NCBI GenBank assembly: GCA_964360145.1
Contig: CAYHWW010000024.1
Location: 1 to 31,677, forward strand
Length of the DNA: 31,677 bases
Direction: 5' to 3'
Origin: CAYHWW01 sp964360145
Lineage (GTDB): Bacteria; Bdellovibrionota; UBA1018; CAYHWW01
Part shown: positions 7,078-15,851 of the stretch, piece after piece
Position numbering within the stretch: the stretch's first letter is position 1
Layout: every line of letters starts with the position of its first letter
Translations under genes and position numbers: made by a program
The notes under the pieces: model-generated
The model's input: only the letters and a program-made list of their open reading frames with translations
Database searches by the model: none
What the model was told of the DNA's origin: nothing

Positions 7078-8781
7078 CTAGAAGATCTCGCCTGCCCAAA
7101 GCGCTTGAAAGAAGGAAGCCGCAGGCCAGACCTCTGTTGCGTCGGCAGCGTTACGTCGGTGCTCCTCTAGGCACACAACGAGCTTACGTACGCTATGTTC
7201 CTCGGTAAATGCACGTAGACCAGAGAAGTCTTTGGGCTGAAGTCGCGACTTCCCTTTTGCCTCAATAATCAGCACCGGTGCACGCGTGTATTTATCGACG
7301 ATGACAAAATCTACTTCAAACTTAGATGTCGAGCGCCAATAGCGAATTTCAACGTCCTTGCTTTGGTAGTCGATGTAGCTTTGTAGCTCCCTCCAGATAA
7401 GGTGTTCGAAGGCTTTGCCATGCTCAGGGGTGCCAGTCTTGATTGAGAACCTGCCCATGAGGGCATTGGCCATACCCACGTCAAAAAAATAAAACTTCGC
7501 GCTGGTCATGGCCTTTCGCTTTTTTGAGTCCTCAAAAGCAGGCAGCATGCGCCCCACAAGAGTGTCTTCCAAGAGCGTGAAATATTCTCTAACGGTACGT
7601 GGGGGCACACCAGCGTCAGAGGCCACCGCCGTGAAATTCACCTGTTCCGCATTACAGTGGGCCGCCGTATTGAGAAAGCGCGAATAGGCTTCGATGGAGC
7701 GCACGAGGGCTTCCGCTTGAATTTCTTCTTTTAAATAGAGGCCAATGTAATCATCCAGCATTCGTTTCGGATTTTTACTTGTCAGAACAGAGGGCAAGCC
7801 ACCCCATTGCAACAGCGTAGAAAGAGCGGTCTTGCCCGCAGCGCAAGGGGCAAACTCACGGGTCGTGATGGGGTGAAAATAAGTGCGCCGCGCCCTTCCG
7901 CCGAGTAGGTTCACGCCTTGGCGCTTGAGCTTTCTGGCGCTGGAACCAGTGAGTACAAAACGAAGACGTTTGTCACTTTCAATAAGGTCATGGATCTCAT
8001 CAAGCAGGGTGGGGAGTTTTTGAATCTCGTCGATGAGCACGAGGTTGGTGCCATCCGGGCCTGCGCTATTGGGTGATGAAGCGATGATTTCACTGAGACG
8101 CCCGGGCGCTGTTGTGAGAGTTTGAAACATCATGGGCTGCAAAAGGTTGATGAATAATGCGTGGGGGAAGGCGGACTTGAGATAGGTACTCTTACCCGTT
8201 TGTCTCGGACCGAGTAGAAAAAGTGACTTTTCAGATAGGTCGTTAGAAATATTGATGATTCTATTAAATGACATCAGCATATTATGCCGTATTTCATTAA
8301 ATACGGCAAGTGAGTTGCCGATAAATACGATGTTTTGGCATGACTGCGTGCACGTCGTCTGCTCAAGAGTGGCGGCACTCAGACCATGCATGCTATCGAA
8401 GCTCAGCTTGACGTAGGCTCCATTGCCTTTCAGTGAACCTAGAATGCGAGAGATCTTGGCGTTGTCGCCGACGAGCCAGCGTCCGTGAGTTTCAAGGTAA
8501 ACCAGGTCAGAATGCTCACGGGCGATCTCGATGATGGAATCAATTTCATCATTGAGGGTAGGCTCACCGCCGCGGATGTAGATGATTTCCATTTTTTCGC
8601 CCCTAGTGGTCGCGTTCCGCAGCGCACGGCTCAGGGCTAGGGCTGTCAGATTGCGCACGGCAGAGCTTATGGGTCTCTTGCCTTCAGATACTATGACGTT
8701 GGGGGCGTAGCAGCCGATGCAGTGGCGATCACATGCGTTGGTTGCCTCGATGATGACATCGGGACGGCGGACTTCGTTCAC
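7078..8781 (-). CDS. chimeric ORF: truncated radical SAM protein joined to AAA/DUF4143 ATPase
   Basis: One 567-codon reading frame made of two unrelated parts. Residues 1 to about 143 are the front of a radical SAM enzyme: the iron-sulfur motif CDRHCIGC (C17, C21, C24) and GGEP at 71-74. The barrel stops after about half its usual length. Residues 144-167 look like translated non-coding DNA. From M168 or M170 onward there is a complete, roughly 400-aa ATPase: Walker A GPRQTGKS at 191-198, Walker B LVLIDE ending at D251-E252, a winged-helix stretch, and a C-terminal EVDFVI...IIEAKG motif resembling PD-(D/E)XK nucleases, as in AAA_14/DUF4143 proteins. A promoter-like site with a palindrome lies directly before M168, so the ATPase is probably an inserted gene with its own start (8280 or 8274) and the radical SAM part a 5' remnant. 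The 5' end overlaps the GNAT gene by four bases (ATGA). The ATPase family's role is unclear; it is common in mobile regions. Confidence 0.75.
   Translation of the reverse strand: MNEVRRPDVIIEATNACDRHCIGCYAPNVIVSEGKRPISSAVRNLTALALSRALRNATTRGEKMEIIYIRGGEPTLNDEIDSIIEIAREHSDLVYLETHGRWLVGDNAKISRILGSLKGNGAYVKLSFDSMHGLSAATLEQTTCTQSCQNIVFIGNSLAVFNEIRHNMLMSFNRIINISNDLSEKSLFLLGPRQTGKSTYLKSAFPHALFINLLQPMMFQTLTTAPGRLSEIIASSPNSAGPDGTNLVLIDEIQKLPTLLDEIHDLIESDKRLRFVLTGSSARKLKRQGVNLLGGRARRTYFHPITTREFAPCAAGKTALSTLLQWGGLPSVLTSKNPKRMLDDYIGLYLKEEIQAEALVRSIEAYSRFLNTAAHCNAEQVNFTAVASDAGVPPRTVREYFTLLEDTLVGRMLPAFEDSKKRKAMTSAKFYFFDVGMANALMGRFSIKTGTPEHGKAFEHLIWRELQSYIDYQSKDVEIRYWRSTSKFEVDFVIVDKYTRAPVLIIEAKGKSRLQPKDFSGLRAFTEEHSVRKLVVCLEEHRRNAADATEVWPAASFFQALWAGEIF
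8281..8309 (-). promoter_or_regulatory. promoter candidate with operator-like palindrome for the DUF4143 ATPase
   Basis: On the minus strand, TTGCCG (8309-8304) and CATAAT (8286-8281) are separated by exactly 17 bases. The spacer is filled by a perfect 10-bp inverted repeat with a 4-base centre (8285-8308; arms TGCCGTATTT and AAATACGGCA). Transcription would start close to ATG 8274, so the ATPase mRNA could be leaderless. A partial extra half-site (CGTATTTATCGGCA) lies just upstream. The palindrome would let a repressor block RNA polymerase. No regulator gene is adjacent. Confidence 0.5.
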
Positions 8782-9377
8782 TGGAAAACCCTCAGCATGA
8801 GCACCGTCACAGGATCATGTGGGGAGGTTGGCCGCGAGTCGCCCAGGGTCTCGAAGCCTTGGCGTTGGTACCATTGGTATAGCCACTCGGTGTTCCGTTG
8901 GGTATCGAGCACGATGCCCTGGGAACCGGCAGCTTGCATATGCGCTCCAACGGCATCCATGATCCTGCGGCCGAGGCCACCACGAGCATATTTGCGGTCT
9001 ACAGCGAGGCGGTAGAGGTAGACGTAGTTTGTCGAGGCAAAGTCCTCGCGTTTGTATTTGCCGCTACTGAAGCTATATGTGTCTCTTTTCCCCCGGCGGA
9101 CCACGCTGACGTCGGCGCCGACGATTTCGATCTGCGCGGGCTCAAGACTCACCGTGCCGATGATTTGCCCGTTGGGCAAAGTGACCACAAAACCGTTGTC
9201 GAGGAGGTAGGAGCGGGTGATGTCATCAGTTTGACGCAGGGGGCTTCCCACCTCGATCCCTGCCTCGCTCCAGATGGCGTAGGCAGAGCGAACCAGTTGT
9301 GTGACTGTGCTCACATCCGCTTCCACGGCGGGCCTGAGACGGAGGGTTTGCCCATTGAAATTAAATTCGAAAGCCAT
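8778..9377 (-). CDS. GNAT-family N-acetyltransferase
   Basis: About 199 aa with the GNAT fold. The acetyl-CoA pyrophosphate-binding motif A is clear: YLYRLAVDRKYARGGLGRRI, with the RGGLGR loop near residues 133-138. It is followed by GIVLDTQRNTEWLYQWYQRQGFE, the typical C-terminal part ending in the GF motif. The substrate is unknown. I prefer the ATG at 9377 over the GTG three bases upstream (9380). That ATG overlaps the stop of the reverse-transcriptase relic as TGATG, and the 3' end overlaps the radical SAM start as ATGA. This suggests GNAT and radical SAM genes were once one small operon, whose second gene was later broken by the ATPase junction. The upstream promoter seems to have been replaced by mobile-element debris. 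Confidence 0.82.
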   Translation of the reverse strand: MAFEFNFNGQTLRLRPAVEADVSTVTQLVRSAYAIWSEAGIEVGSPLRQTDDITRSYLLDNGFVVTLPNGQIIGTVSLEPAQIEIVGADVSVVRRGKRDTYSFSSGKYKREDFASTNYVYLYRLAVDRKYARGGLGRRIMDAVGAHMQAAGSQGIVLDTQRNTEWLYQWYQRQGFETLGDSRPTSPHDPVTVLMLRVFQ

Positions 9378-10483
9378 CACAATTTTTCTCGCGGGACGTT
9401 AACCCGTTTTACGCGGGCGACCAGGCCTTTCTTGTGACGATTCTTGCGAATGTCCGCTTTGATCTCGGACAGCTTCCTCTTGAAACGCTTAGGACACGTT
9501 CGCCGGTTCACCGAGATCCCCCACACGTGCAGGAACCCCAGGAACGTAAAGCTCGGCATCTTAAGCCCAAGACGTCTGTATCGGGCGGCTTCTCCCTGTC
9601 CAGAGATCAGCGCCTGCGTCTTGGCCTCGTTGAGGGATATCCCGTACTCCCCGAGTCGCTTCACCAGGAGTCCACGGAACTCCTCGGCCTGGGCGAGTGT
9701 GCGGAAGCAGAAGACCGCGTCGTCCGCGTAGCGAACCATCCGGGCGCTGCCGCCGTATTCACTCTCGTTGGTCCAGGCAAACCAGGTGTCCATGACATGG
9801 TGAAGATAGAGGTTTGCGAGCACGGGCGATAGAGTTGAGCCCTGAGGAGAGCCCACTTCATTTCGTACCGCCTCGCCTGCCTCGCCCAGAGTCGGGGCCT
9901 TGAGCAGCTTGATGATCAGGTGTAGGAATCTTCGATCAGTGATCTTCAATTCCAGCCATCTGACCAGCGGTTCGTGGGGAATCGTGTTGAAGTACTTCCG
10001 TAAGTCAATTTCAAGTACCGCCCCACATTCCCAACTCATCAGATCCCGGTTCAGGGCGATGAGCGCCGTGTGGCACCCTCGCCCCGACCGAAAGCCATGA
10101 GAGCATTTCAGAAACACCGGCTCATAGATTGCCTCAATGATCCTACGCACCGCCTCCTGCACGATCTTGTCCTCGAAACACGAGATCGCAAGCGGCCTAA
10201 GGCTGCCATCGGATTTCGGGATTTCCACAATCCTCGATGCCCGCGGGTGGTAGGACCCTCGGCGAATCTCCATCAAGAGCTGCCCGAGATTCTCCTCAAG
10301 GTTCTGTTCGTATTGCTCCTTCGTTACTCCGTCGATGGTGCAGTGATTGGTGCCGACTGCTGACCGCTGCCGGGTCAATGCGGGCCGCCATTGGTTCGAT
10401 GCTTTTGCGATCCCCGGGGAGCAAAAGCCCCGTGCAGTAATCCCGGCAGGGGCCGGCCCTGTCTTTATGCCCCAGCGCCGCAC
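9377..10483 (-). pseudogene. group II intron-type reverse transcriptase, truncated at both ends
   Basis: Recognisable reverse-transcriptase sequence runs from about 10336 (IDGVTKEQYEQNLEENL) to about 9440. It includes SDGSLRPLAI, HGFRSGRGCHTAL, a SPQGSTLSPVLANLYL block and the catalytic YADD at ORF residues 252-255, all typical of LtrA-like proteins. The first roughly 48 codons of the open frame are not reverse transcriptase: they are IS701-like transposase DNA read in another frame. The normal N-terminal extension is therefore missing. At the 3' end the thumb-like KLSEIKADIRKNRHK is followed within about 17 residues by a stop, so the maturase X domain and any endonuclease are absent. I found no intron domain V sequence nearby. 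This is a relic, unlikely to be mobile. Its stop overlaps the GNAT start, so read-through translation might still affect the acetyltransferase. Confidence 0.8.
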
Positions 10484-10550
10484 TCAATTGCTCAATGTAC
10501 GAATCAAAGCGCTTCTTACGCTTCGCGTCTTGCGACTTTCCTTGTTTCAA
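10335..10550 (-). pseudogene. 5' fragment of an IS701-family (DDE_5) transposase
   Basis: The frame opens with TTG at 10550 and reads FDSYIEQLSAALGHKDRAG, then YCTGLLLPGDRKSIEPMAAR, ending HQSLHH. This is the characteristic N-terminal region of IS701-family transposases. Right after HQSLHH (codon CAT, near 10335) the DNA switches to the reverse-transcriptase sequence in a different frame. Only about 65 residues of a protein normally over 350 aa survive, and the catalytic DDE region is gone. The CAT/ATCGAC junction with the reverse transcriptase is clean. The fragment lies next to the phosphopantetheinyl transferase and marks the left edge of the biosynthetic cluster. Confidence 0.75.
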
Positions 10551-10786
10551 AGGAGAATCATGTTAGCAGATTCTTCCTCCTGCTCGATAGTATTTATGAC
10601 ACAGTAGAACTAAGGGCTGCCAGCTCCTCCAGACCAAGCCTTGGTCGAACCCACTGGAGCGGGTAGTCCCGACTCACGATCAGTGGTTCGATGAGGATGC
10701 ATCCGTTCTCGCCACTTTCTGCTGAGATGAACCTTGGCTTGCGCACTATTTTTGCATTCTGGTGCTGCATTGTCTAAAATGGATTC
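10551..10786. other. intergenic debris upstream of the phosphopantetheinyl transferase
   Basis: No convincing gene. It probably contains the former upstream end of the IS701-like element and the promoter of the gene at 10787. I could not find matching terminal inverted repeats or a clear -35/-10 pair. Confidence 0.35.
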
Positions 10787-11470
10787 GTGAAATATCGAAA
10801 GAAAGTTGCGCTGACCCTTCCTGCCGTCGATGAGATTCATTTCTGGCAGTTCTCATTGAGCGAAGCTGCTCCGCGGTTCGAAGCTTTCAATCGCACGCTC
10901 TCGGATTCTGAACTCGCGCGGGCCGCGCTCTACGCTACGCCATTGCTCGCTATGCGCTATGTCTGCGGGCGTGGTATTTTGCGCGAGCTTCTCGCCTGTT
11001 ATCTCGGCCTTGCGGCCAACCAAGTTGTCTTTGAGTTCGGACCGAGAGGCAAGCCTCGGGTTGCGGGCGGACGCAAGTTTTTCTTCAACGTTTCGCATTC
11101 TGAAGACCGATATGTTGCGGTGTTCTCATCGGTGGATGAGCTTGGCGTCGACATCGAGCGCACGGGCAGGTGCTTGAGCCCCGAAGACTGGAAGAACCAG
11201 ATGTTCTCGCCGGAAGAGCAGGCTATGCTGGCAAACTTGCCCGAAGGCGAATGCAGCGAGGAATTTCTGCGGCTCTGGACGTTCAAAGAAGCTTGTGCGA
11301 AAGCATTGGGTGAGGGGGTCTACGCGCCGCTCGCGAACTTCGGCTTCGAACACTTGCCGACAGGCTTCGGGGCCATACGGGTGAGATGCGAAGGTTATAC
11401 AGGTGCGCTCGTTGCCCGCGGAGGTGGCTGGCGCGTTCGCGATTTTACTTCTTCTGCGCTTTGGCCATGA
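10787..11470 (+). CDS. Sfp-type 4'-phosphopantetheinyl transferase
   Basis: Transfers the phosphopantetheine arm from CoA onto the serine of carrier domains, converting the PCP and ACP domains of the neighbouring megasynthases to their active forms. At 227 aa it has the Sfp-family size and motifs: NVSHSED (101-107, H104), GVDIERTGR with D122 and E124 (magnesium ligands), and FLRLWTFKEACAKALGEG with W164, K167 and E168. The start is GTG at 10787; the upstream ribosome-binding signal is weak. It is convergent with the PKS gene and their 3' ends overlap by 26 bases, so each transcript reads antisense into the other's tail. Its position strongly suggests it serves this cluster rather than fatty-acid ACP. 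Confidence 0.93.
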   Translation: MKYRKKVALTLPAVDEIHFWQFSLSEAAPRFEAFNRTLSDSELARAALYATPLLAMRYVCGRGILRELLACYLGLAANQVVFEFGPRGKPRVAGGRKFFFNVSHSEDRYVAVFSSVDELGVDIERTGRCLSPEDWKNQMFSPEEQAMLANLPEGECSEEFLRLWTFKEACAKALGEGVYAPLANFGFEHLPTGFGAIRVRCEGYTGALVARGGGWRVRDFTSSALWP

Positions 11471-14400
11471 GCTGGGACAGGGTCTGCGTCTTGACGCGTT
11501 TTGTCTGAGGAATGGTGTTTGCGGGCTTAAGCTCGCGGACGATGGCGGTGACGCCACTCACCGTAGGAGACTCGAATAGCTTGAAAAGAGGGAATTCGAC
11601 GCCGAGCTTTTCGTTGATTCGGCTCACCATGCGGTTGGCGAAAAGCGAATGGCCACCAAGGTCGAAGAACACGTCATTGACGCCGATACCGCTGATGCCG
11701 AGGATATCTTCCCAGATCAAGGTGATCGCACGTTCGACGTTGTCGCGAGGAGCCACGTAAGCGCTCGAGAGCGCCGAGCGGTCATGTCGTTTTGCTGTTT
11801 CAGGCGCTGCTTCGTCGGCAGAGGGTGTTTCGGGTGTACCTTCGAGCCAAAGTCGGGCTCGCTCGCCGAAGTCTCCGCTTGACACAATTGTGACTGGAAC
11901 CGGAGTTGCGGTTACGATTCGCTCGAAGGCATCGATGCTTTCTTCGGGGCGCATTGCATAGCGGTCGAGGCTTGTCTGTGCCCCGGCTTTCACTTCTTCG
12001 GTCACTCGCCAGCCGTCCCAGGTCGCACTGATCCAGCGGCGGTCGCCGACTCGCCATTTGTATTCGGCAAAGGCATCGAGAAAGGCGCAGGCCGCCGAGT
12101 ACGCCATCAGGCCGAGTCCGCCCAACACCGAAGCATTCGAGGAGAAGAGTAGGATGAAGTCTAGTTCCATGTCTCGTAGAAGCTCGTCGAGCAAGAGAGT
12201 GCCGGTGACTTTGGGCGTGAACTGTTCTTCGAAGTGTTCGGGAGTGAGTTGCGGGATAAGCTTGCGAATCGAGTCGCCCGAGGTGATGCCGGCCGCATGC
12301 AAGACGCCATCGATGCGCCCGAAGCGGCGGTTGCCCTCGGATAAAAGCGAGGTCATGCTTGCTCTATCGGAGACGTCCGCCTTGCGCACGAGCAGTTCGG
12401 CGCCGCTCGCATGGAGCCTTCCCAGCGCGCTCGCGTGGGGGGCGGCAGCGGGGTCGACAGCGTGGCGTGAAGACAGAATGAGTCTGGCGCCATACTTGCG
12501 AGTCAACAAGTCAGCCAGATGCAGTCCGACTTTGCCAAGGCCGCCGGTGATCAGATAAGTGCCGTCTTCACGAAGCTTGCGAGGCGAGTTTTGTTCGTGG
12601 GCGAGCCGAAGTGGCGCGAACTGCTGCCGCCAGCGCCGGTGCCCGCGCAATGCAACGAAACGGTCGGGATTCGTCTGCGCAAGTTCAGCCCAGAGCGCCG
12701 CGAGCTCGGCGGGCTGCTCGATCCAGCGTGCGCTGAGATCGATCGACTGGCACGTAAGGTCGGAAAGCTCCTGCGCGATGACTTTGAGTGCGGCGATATA
12801 AGGCGCCATGTCGCACGGGCTTTCGTTCTCGGCAAGGCCAGCACCGCCCGAGGTCAGTACGACAAGACGCCTGCCTTTCCTTTGCTCGAGCCGGTAAAAT
12901 GCCTGCGCAATGGCAAGTAGCTCTTCGGGGACGAGTGAGCGGGCCGGGACGACATACACTACTGACTCGACGTCGGAGAGAGTCGTCGCATTGAGTGGGC
13001 CCGTGTGGCGCTTAACATTATTTCCGCAGTCTGAAAGCAGTCGTTCGACCGCACGCGCGCTTGAGTCATCCGCGCCGAGTACGAGCCAGCGCTCGAAAGG
13101 GGGGCTTGAACCATGCAGTTGGAGTGGCGTTTCCTGCCAAACTGCGGCGTGAAACCAATGCGAGACGTCGCGGCGCTCGGCGGTGGCCGGGCGCTGTCCA
13201 ATCCAATGAGGTACGCGCTCAAATGCATATCCCGGCAGCGAGACGCGACGAACGTCGGCACCCGGGTTAAGCTTCTCCCAGTCGACTTCGCAGCCCAGGG
13301 CCCAGAGTCGCGCGAAGCAGCCCGCGAAAACTTTATCTTCGGTGTCCTGCTCGCCTAATAAGGGCATGGTGTTGGTGATTGGCACGGGGGCTCCGCCCGC
13401 ACGTGCGCGAACCAGGCTTCCGAGCGTTCTGCCCGGGCCCACCTCAAGAAGCACTGCCGGCTCTGATCCGACCAGTGTCTCGATACCATCCGAGAAACGT
13501 ACCACTTCGCGCAGGTGGCGAACCCAGTACTCGGGGCTGGTCGCTTCACCGGCGGTGATCCACGTTCCGGTCACGTTCGAGACGAAAGGAAGCATCGGTG
13601 CGCACAGCTTGATCTTGCGCACTTCTTCAAGAAATCGAGGCAAAATCGGGTTGAGCAAAGGCGAATGGGCGGGCACGGCAAGCGGAACGGGCCGGCATTC
13701 GACGCCTGCGGCTGTGAGCATTGCTTCGGTGGTGCTTATGGCTTGAGCGGTGCCTGAAACAGTGCAAAGCTCTGGTGCGTTAATCGCGGCAAGCGAGGCG
13801 CCCACGGGCAGCCCGAGCTGCTCGAGGCGTTCGTGCGAGCAGCGCACGCTCAACATGCCGCCAGCCTCAAGCTCGGCGATGAGTTCACCGCGCCTGATGA
13901 TCAGCCGGAGCGCATCCTCGGCCGAGAAGACGCCGGCAAGCGTCGCTGCGACGTATTCGCCAAGGCTGTGCCCGATCATCGCTTTGGGCTGGATGCCCCG
14001 GGCGCCAAGGGCCATGGCCATGGCGTATTCGACCGAGTAAAGACAGGCAAGCACGACGCCAAAGCCGGCAAGCTCTTTGTCAGCCGCGGAAAGATCGCGC
14101 TGTGGCCCATGCAGATAATCGCGAATGTCAACGCCGGCTCTTGCCTTTACGGCTGTGGCGCATCTGTCTATCGCCGTGCGATAAGCTGCGTCGGCGCTGT
14201 AGAGCTTTTTACCCATCGGGAAGTACTGGGCGCCGCCGCCCGGAAAAAGAAAGACCACGCCTGCGCCCGCAGCATTGGCGCTGCCGGCAATCCACTCGCC
14301 GGGCTCGCGCGCTTCGAGCGCAGTCGCGAGGCCTTGGTTGTCGCGAGCGAGGGCAACACCTCGAAGCGGCAGATATTTTCGCGCAATCTGCAGGGTGTGG

Positions 14401-15851
14401 CAAACGTCATCAAGGTTGCATGAAGAATTTTCACGGAGTGCTTGGGCGAGGGCTTTCGCCGAGTGATCGAGCGAATCGGTGCTTTTGGCCGAGAGTGGAG
14501 CGAGCTTCCAACCTGCGATGCCGTTTCCGGCAGGCCGGTCAGACTTATGTTCGTCACGGTACTGCTCGAGTATCGCGTGGGCATTGGTGCCGCCGATGCC
14601 AAACGAGAGCACAGCGGCACGATGCGGCGATGGGCCCGCGGGCCATTCTTTTGTGATCGTCGGGACGTAGAACGGGCTTGTCTCGAGCTGAAGCTTCGGA
14701 TTCGGGCGTTTGAAGTGCAGGTTAGCCGGTATTTTGCCGTGCTGAAGCACGAGACTCGCTTTGATCAGCCCTGCCACGCCGGCGGCGCTGTCGAGGTGGC
14801 CAACGTTGGTTTTGAGCGAGCCCAAGGCGCAGTATCCGATTCGCTGGCTCGTGGCGCGAAACGCACGCGTCAAGCCCGCGACTTCAATGGGGTCGCCGAG
14901 TGGCGTCGCCGTGCCGTGGGCTTCGACATAACCAACCTCATCGGCGCTTACGTTGGCAAGCGATAGGGCAAGTCCCATTCCCTCGGCCTGGCCAAGCTCG
15001 CTTGGCGCGGTGAAGCCGATCTTGAGTGAGCCATCGTTGTTAACGGACGTCGCGCAGATTACGGCGCGGATCGGGTCTTTGTCGCGCACGGCGTCTTCGA
15101 GCCTTTTCAGCACCACAAGTGCCGTGCCGTTGCCGCTGAATACGCCTTTGGCATCGGCGTCGTAGGCGCGGCAGTGGCCGTCGGGCGAGTATACCCCACC
15201 CTCGGCGTAAAGCTGGCCCGAGCGCTGCGGAAAGCGAATCGACGATCCACCCGCGAGCGCCATGTCGCACTCACGCGAAAGCAGACTCTGGCAGGCAAGG
15301 TGCACGGCCACGAGCGAGGTTGAGCAGCCGGTTTGCACCGTCATGCTCGGGCCTTTGAGATTAAGTTTGTAAGAGACGCGCGTCGAGAGAAAGTCGTTCT
15401 GGTTTCCGACCTGCACGAGCATGCTCTCTTTGAGCTGCTGTGAACTCATTGCGCGCAGAATGGGGCCAAGATAATACGAACTCTGGCTTGCCCCGGCAAA
15501 CACGCCGACGATTGAGGCGCACGCATCCGGTACATGGCCGCTGTCTTCGAGTGCGTTCCAGGCGCACTCGAGAAACACACGCTGCTGCGGATCGATCAGC
15601 TCTGCCTCGCGCGGCGAGTAACCGAAGAACGCCGCATCAAAGCATTCGGCATCCTGAAGTATCGCCCGCGCCGGCACGTAGGCCGGATCATCTATTAGAT
15701 CGCTGGGTACGCCTTCCATGGCCAGCTCGGCTGCCGTGAAAAACGTCACGCAGTCGCGGCCTTCGCAGAGGTTATGCCAGAAATCGCGAACGGACTGCGC
15801 CTTTGGAAAACGGCCGGCCATTCCAATTACTGCGATCTTGAAATTGTTCAT
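11445..15851 (-). CDS. type I PKS module: KS-AT-KR-ACP
   Basis: One extension module of 1468 aa. KS is at about 1-430: catalytic C176 in QTGCSTSL, H312 in EAHGTA, H352 in NVGHLDSA. AT is at about 530-840: S629 in GHSLGEY, H729 in VPAHSP. The KR structural part is at about 895-1085 and the catalytic KR at 1095-1270, with nucleotide-binding TGGLGKVG at 1102-1109 and Y1251. ACP is near 1370-1440 with S1402 in DLGGHSL. There is no DH, ER or TE, so the added two-carbon unit should end as beta-hydroxy. The KS motif resembles those of hybrid synthases that accept a peptide from an NRPS. The AT specificity position reads VPAH, neither the malonyl (HAFH) nor methylmalonyl (YASH) form, so malonyl-CoA is only the default guess. 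The KR has Cys1255 where Asn usually follows the Tyr. The ATG overlaps the NRPS stop (ATGA), with GGTGAG upstream. The chain presumably passes to the Gln module encoded first in the operon. Confidence 0.93.
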   Translation of the reverse strand: MNNFKIAVIGMAGRFPKAQSVRDFWHNLCEGRDCVTFFTAAELAMEGVPSDLIDDPAYVPARAILQDAECFDAAFFGYSPREAELIDPQQRVFLECAWNALEDSGHVPDACASIVGVFAGASQSSYYLGPILRAMSSQQLKESMLVQVGNQNDFLSTRVSYKLNLKGPSMTVQTGCSTSLVAVHLACQSLLSRECDMALAGGSSIRFPQRSGQLYAEGGVYSPDGHCRAYDADAKGVFSGNGTALVVLKRLEDAVRDKDPIRAVICATSVNNDGSLKIGFTAPSELGQAEGMGLALSLANVSADEVGYVEAHGTATPLGDPIEVAGLTRAFRATSQRIGYCALGSLKTNVGHLDSAAGVAGLIKASLVLQHGKIPANLHFKRPNPKLQLETSPFYVPTITKEWPAGPSPHRAAVLSFGIGGTNAHAILEQYRDEHKSDRPAGNGIAGWKLAPLSAKSTDSLDHSAKALAQALRENSSCNLDDVCHTLQIARKYLPLRGVALARDNQGLATALEAREPGEWIAGSANAAGAGVVFLFPGGGAQYFPMGKKLYSADAAYRTAIDRCATAVKARAGVDIRDYLHGPQRDLSAADKELAGFGVVLACLYSVEYAMAMALGARGIQPKAMIGHSLGEYVAATLAGVFSAEDALRLIIRRGELIAELEAGGMLSVRCSHERLEQLGLPVGASLAAINAPELCTVSGTAQAISTTEAMLTAAGVECRPVPLAVPAHSPLLNPILPRFLEEVRKIKLCAPMLPFVSNVTGTWITAGEATSPEYWVRHLREVVRFSDGIETLVGSEPAVLLEVGPGRTLGSLVRARAGGAPVPITNTMPLLGEQDTEDKVFAGCFARLWALGCEVDWEKLNPGADVRRVSLPGYAFERVPHWIGQRPATAERRDVSHWFHAAVWQETPLQLHGSSPPFERWLVLGADDSSARAVERLLSDCGNNVKRHTGPLNATTLSDVESVVYVVPARSLVPEELLAIAQAFYRLEQRKGRRLVVLTSGGAGLAENESPCDMAPYIAALKVIAQELSDLTCQSIDLSARWIEQPAELAALWAELAQTNPDRFVALRGHRRWRQQFAPLRLAHEQNSPRKLREDGTYLITGGLGKVGLHLADLLTRKYGARLILSSRHAVDPAAAPHASALGRLHASGAELLVRKADVSDRASMTSLLSEGNRRFGRIDGVLHAAGITSGDSIRKLIPQLTPEHFEEQFTPKVTGTLLLDELLRDMELDFILLFSSNASVLGGLGLMAYSAACAFLDAFAEYKWRVGDRRWISATWDGWRVTEEVKAGAQTSLDRYAMRPEESIDAFERIVTATPVPVTIVSSGDFGERARLWLEGTPETPSADEAAPETAKRHDRSALSSAYVAPRDNVERAITLIWEDILGISGIGVNDVFFDLGGHSLFANRMVSRINEKLGVEFPLFKLFESPTVSGVTAIVRELKPANTIPQTKRVKTQTLSQLMAKAQKK

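Noticed and set aside
9300..10560. Intact group II intron
   Set aside because: The RT lacks both ends and I could not find a domain V hairpin or intron 5' end nearby.
10610..10840. 76-codon minus-strand frame overlapping the phosphopantetheinyl transferase start
   Set aside because: No homology or ribosome-binding signal, and it runs across element debris into a well-supported gene.
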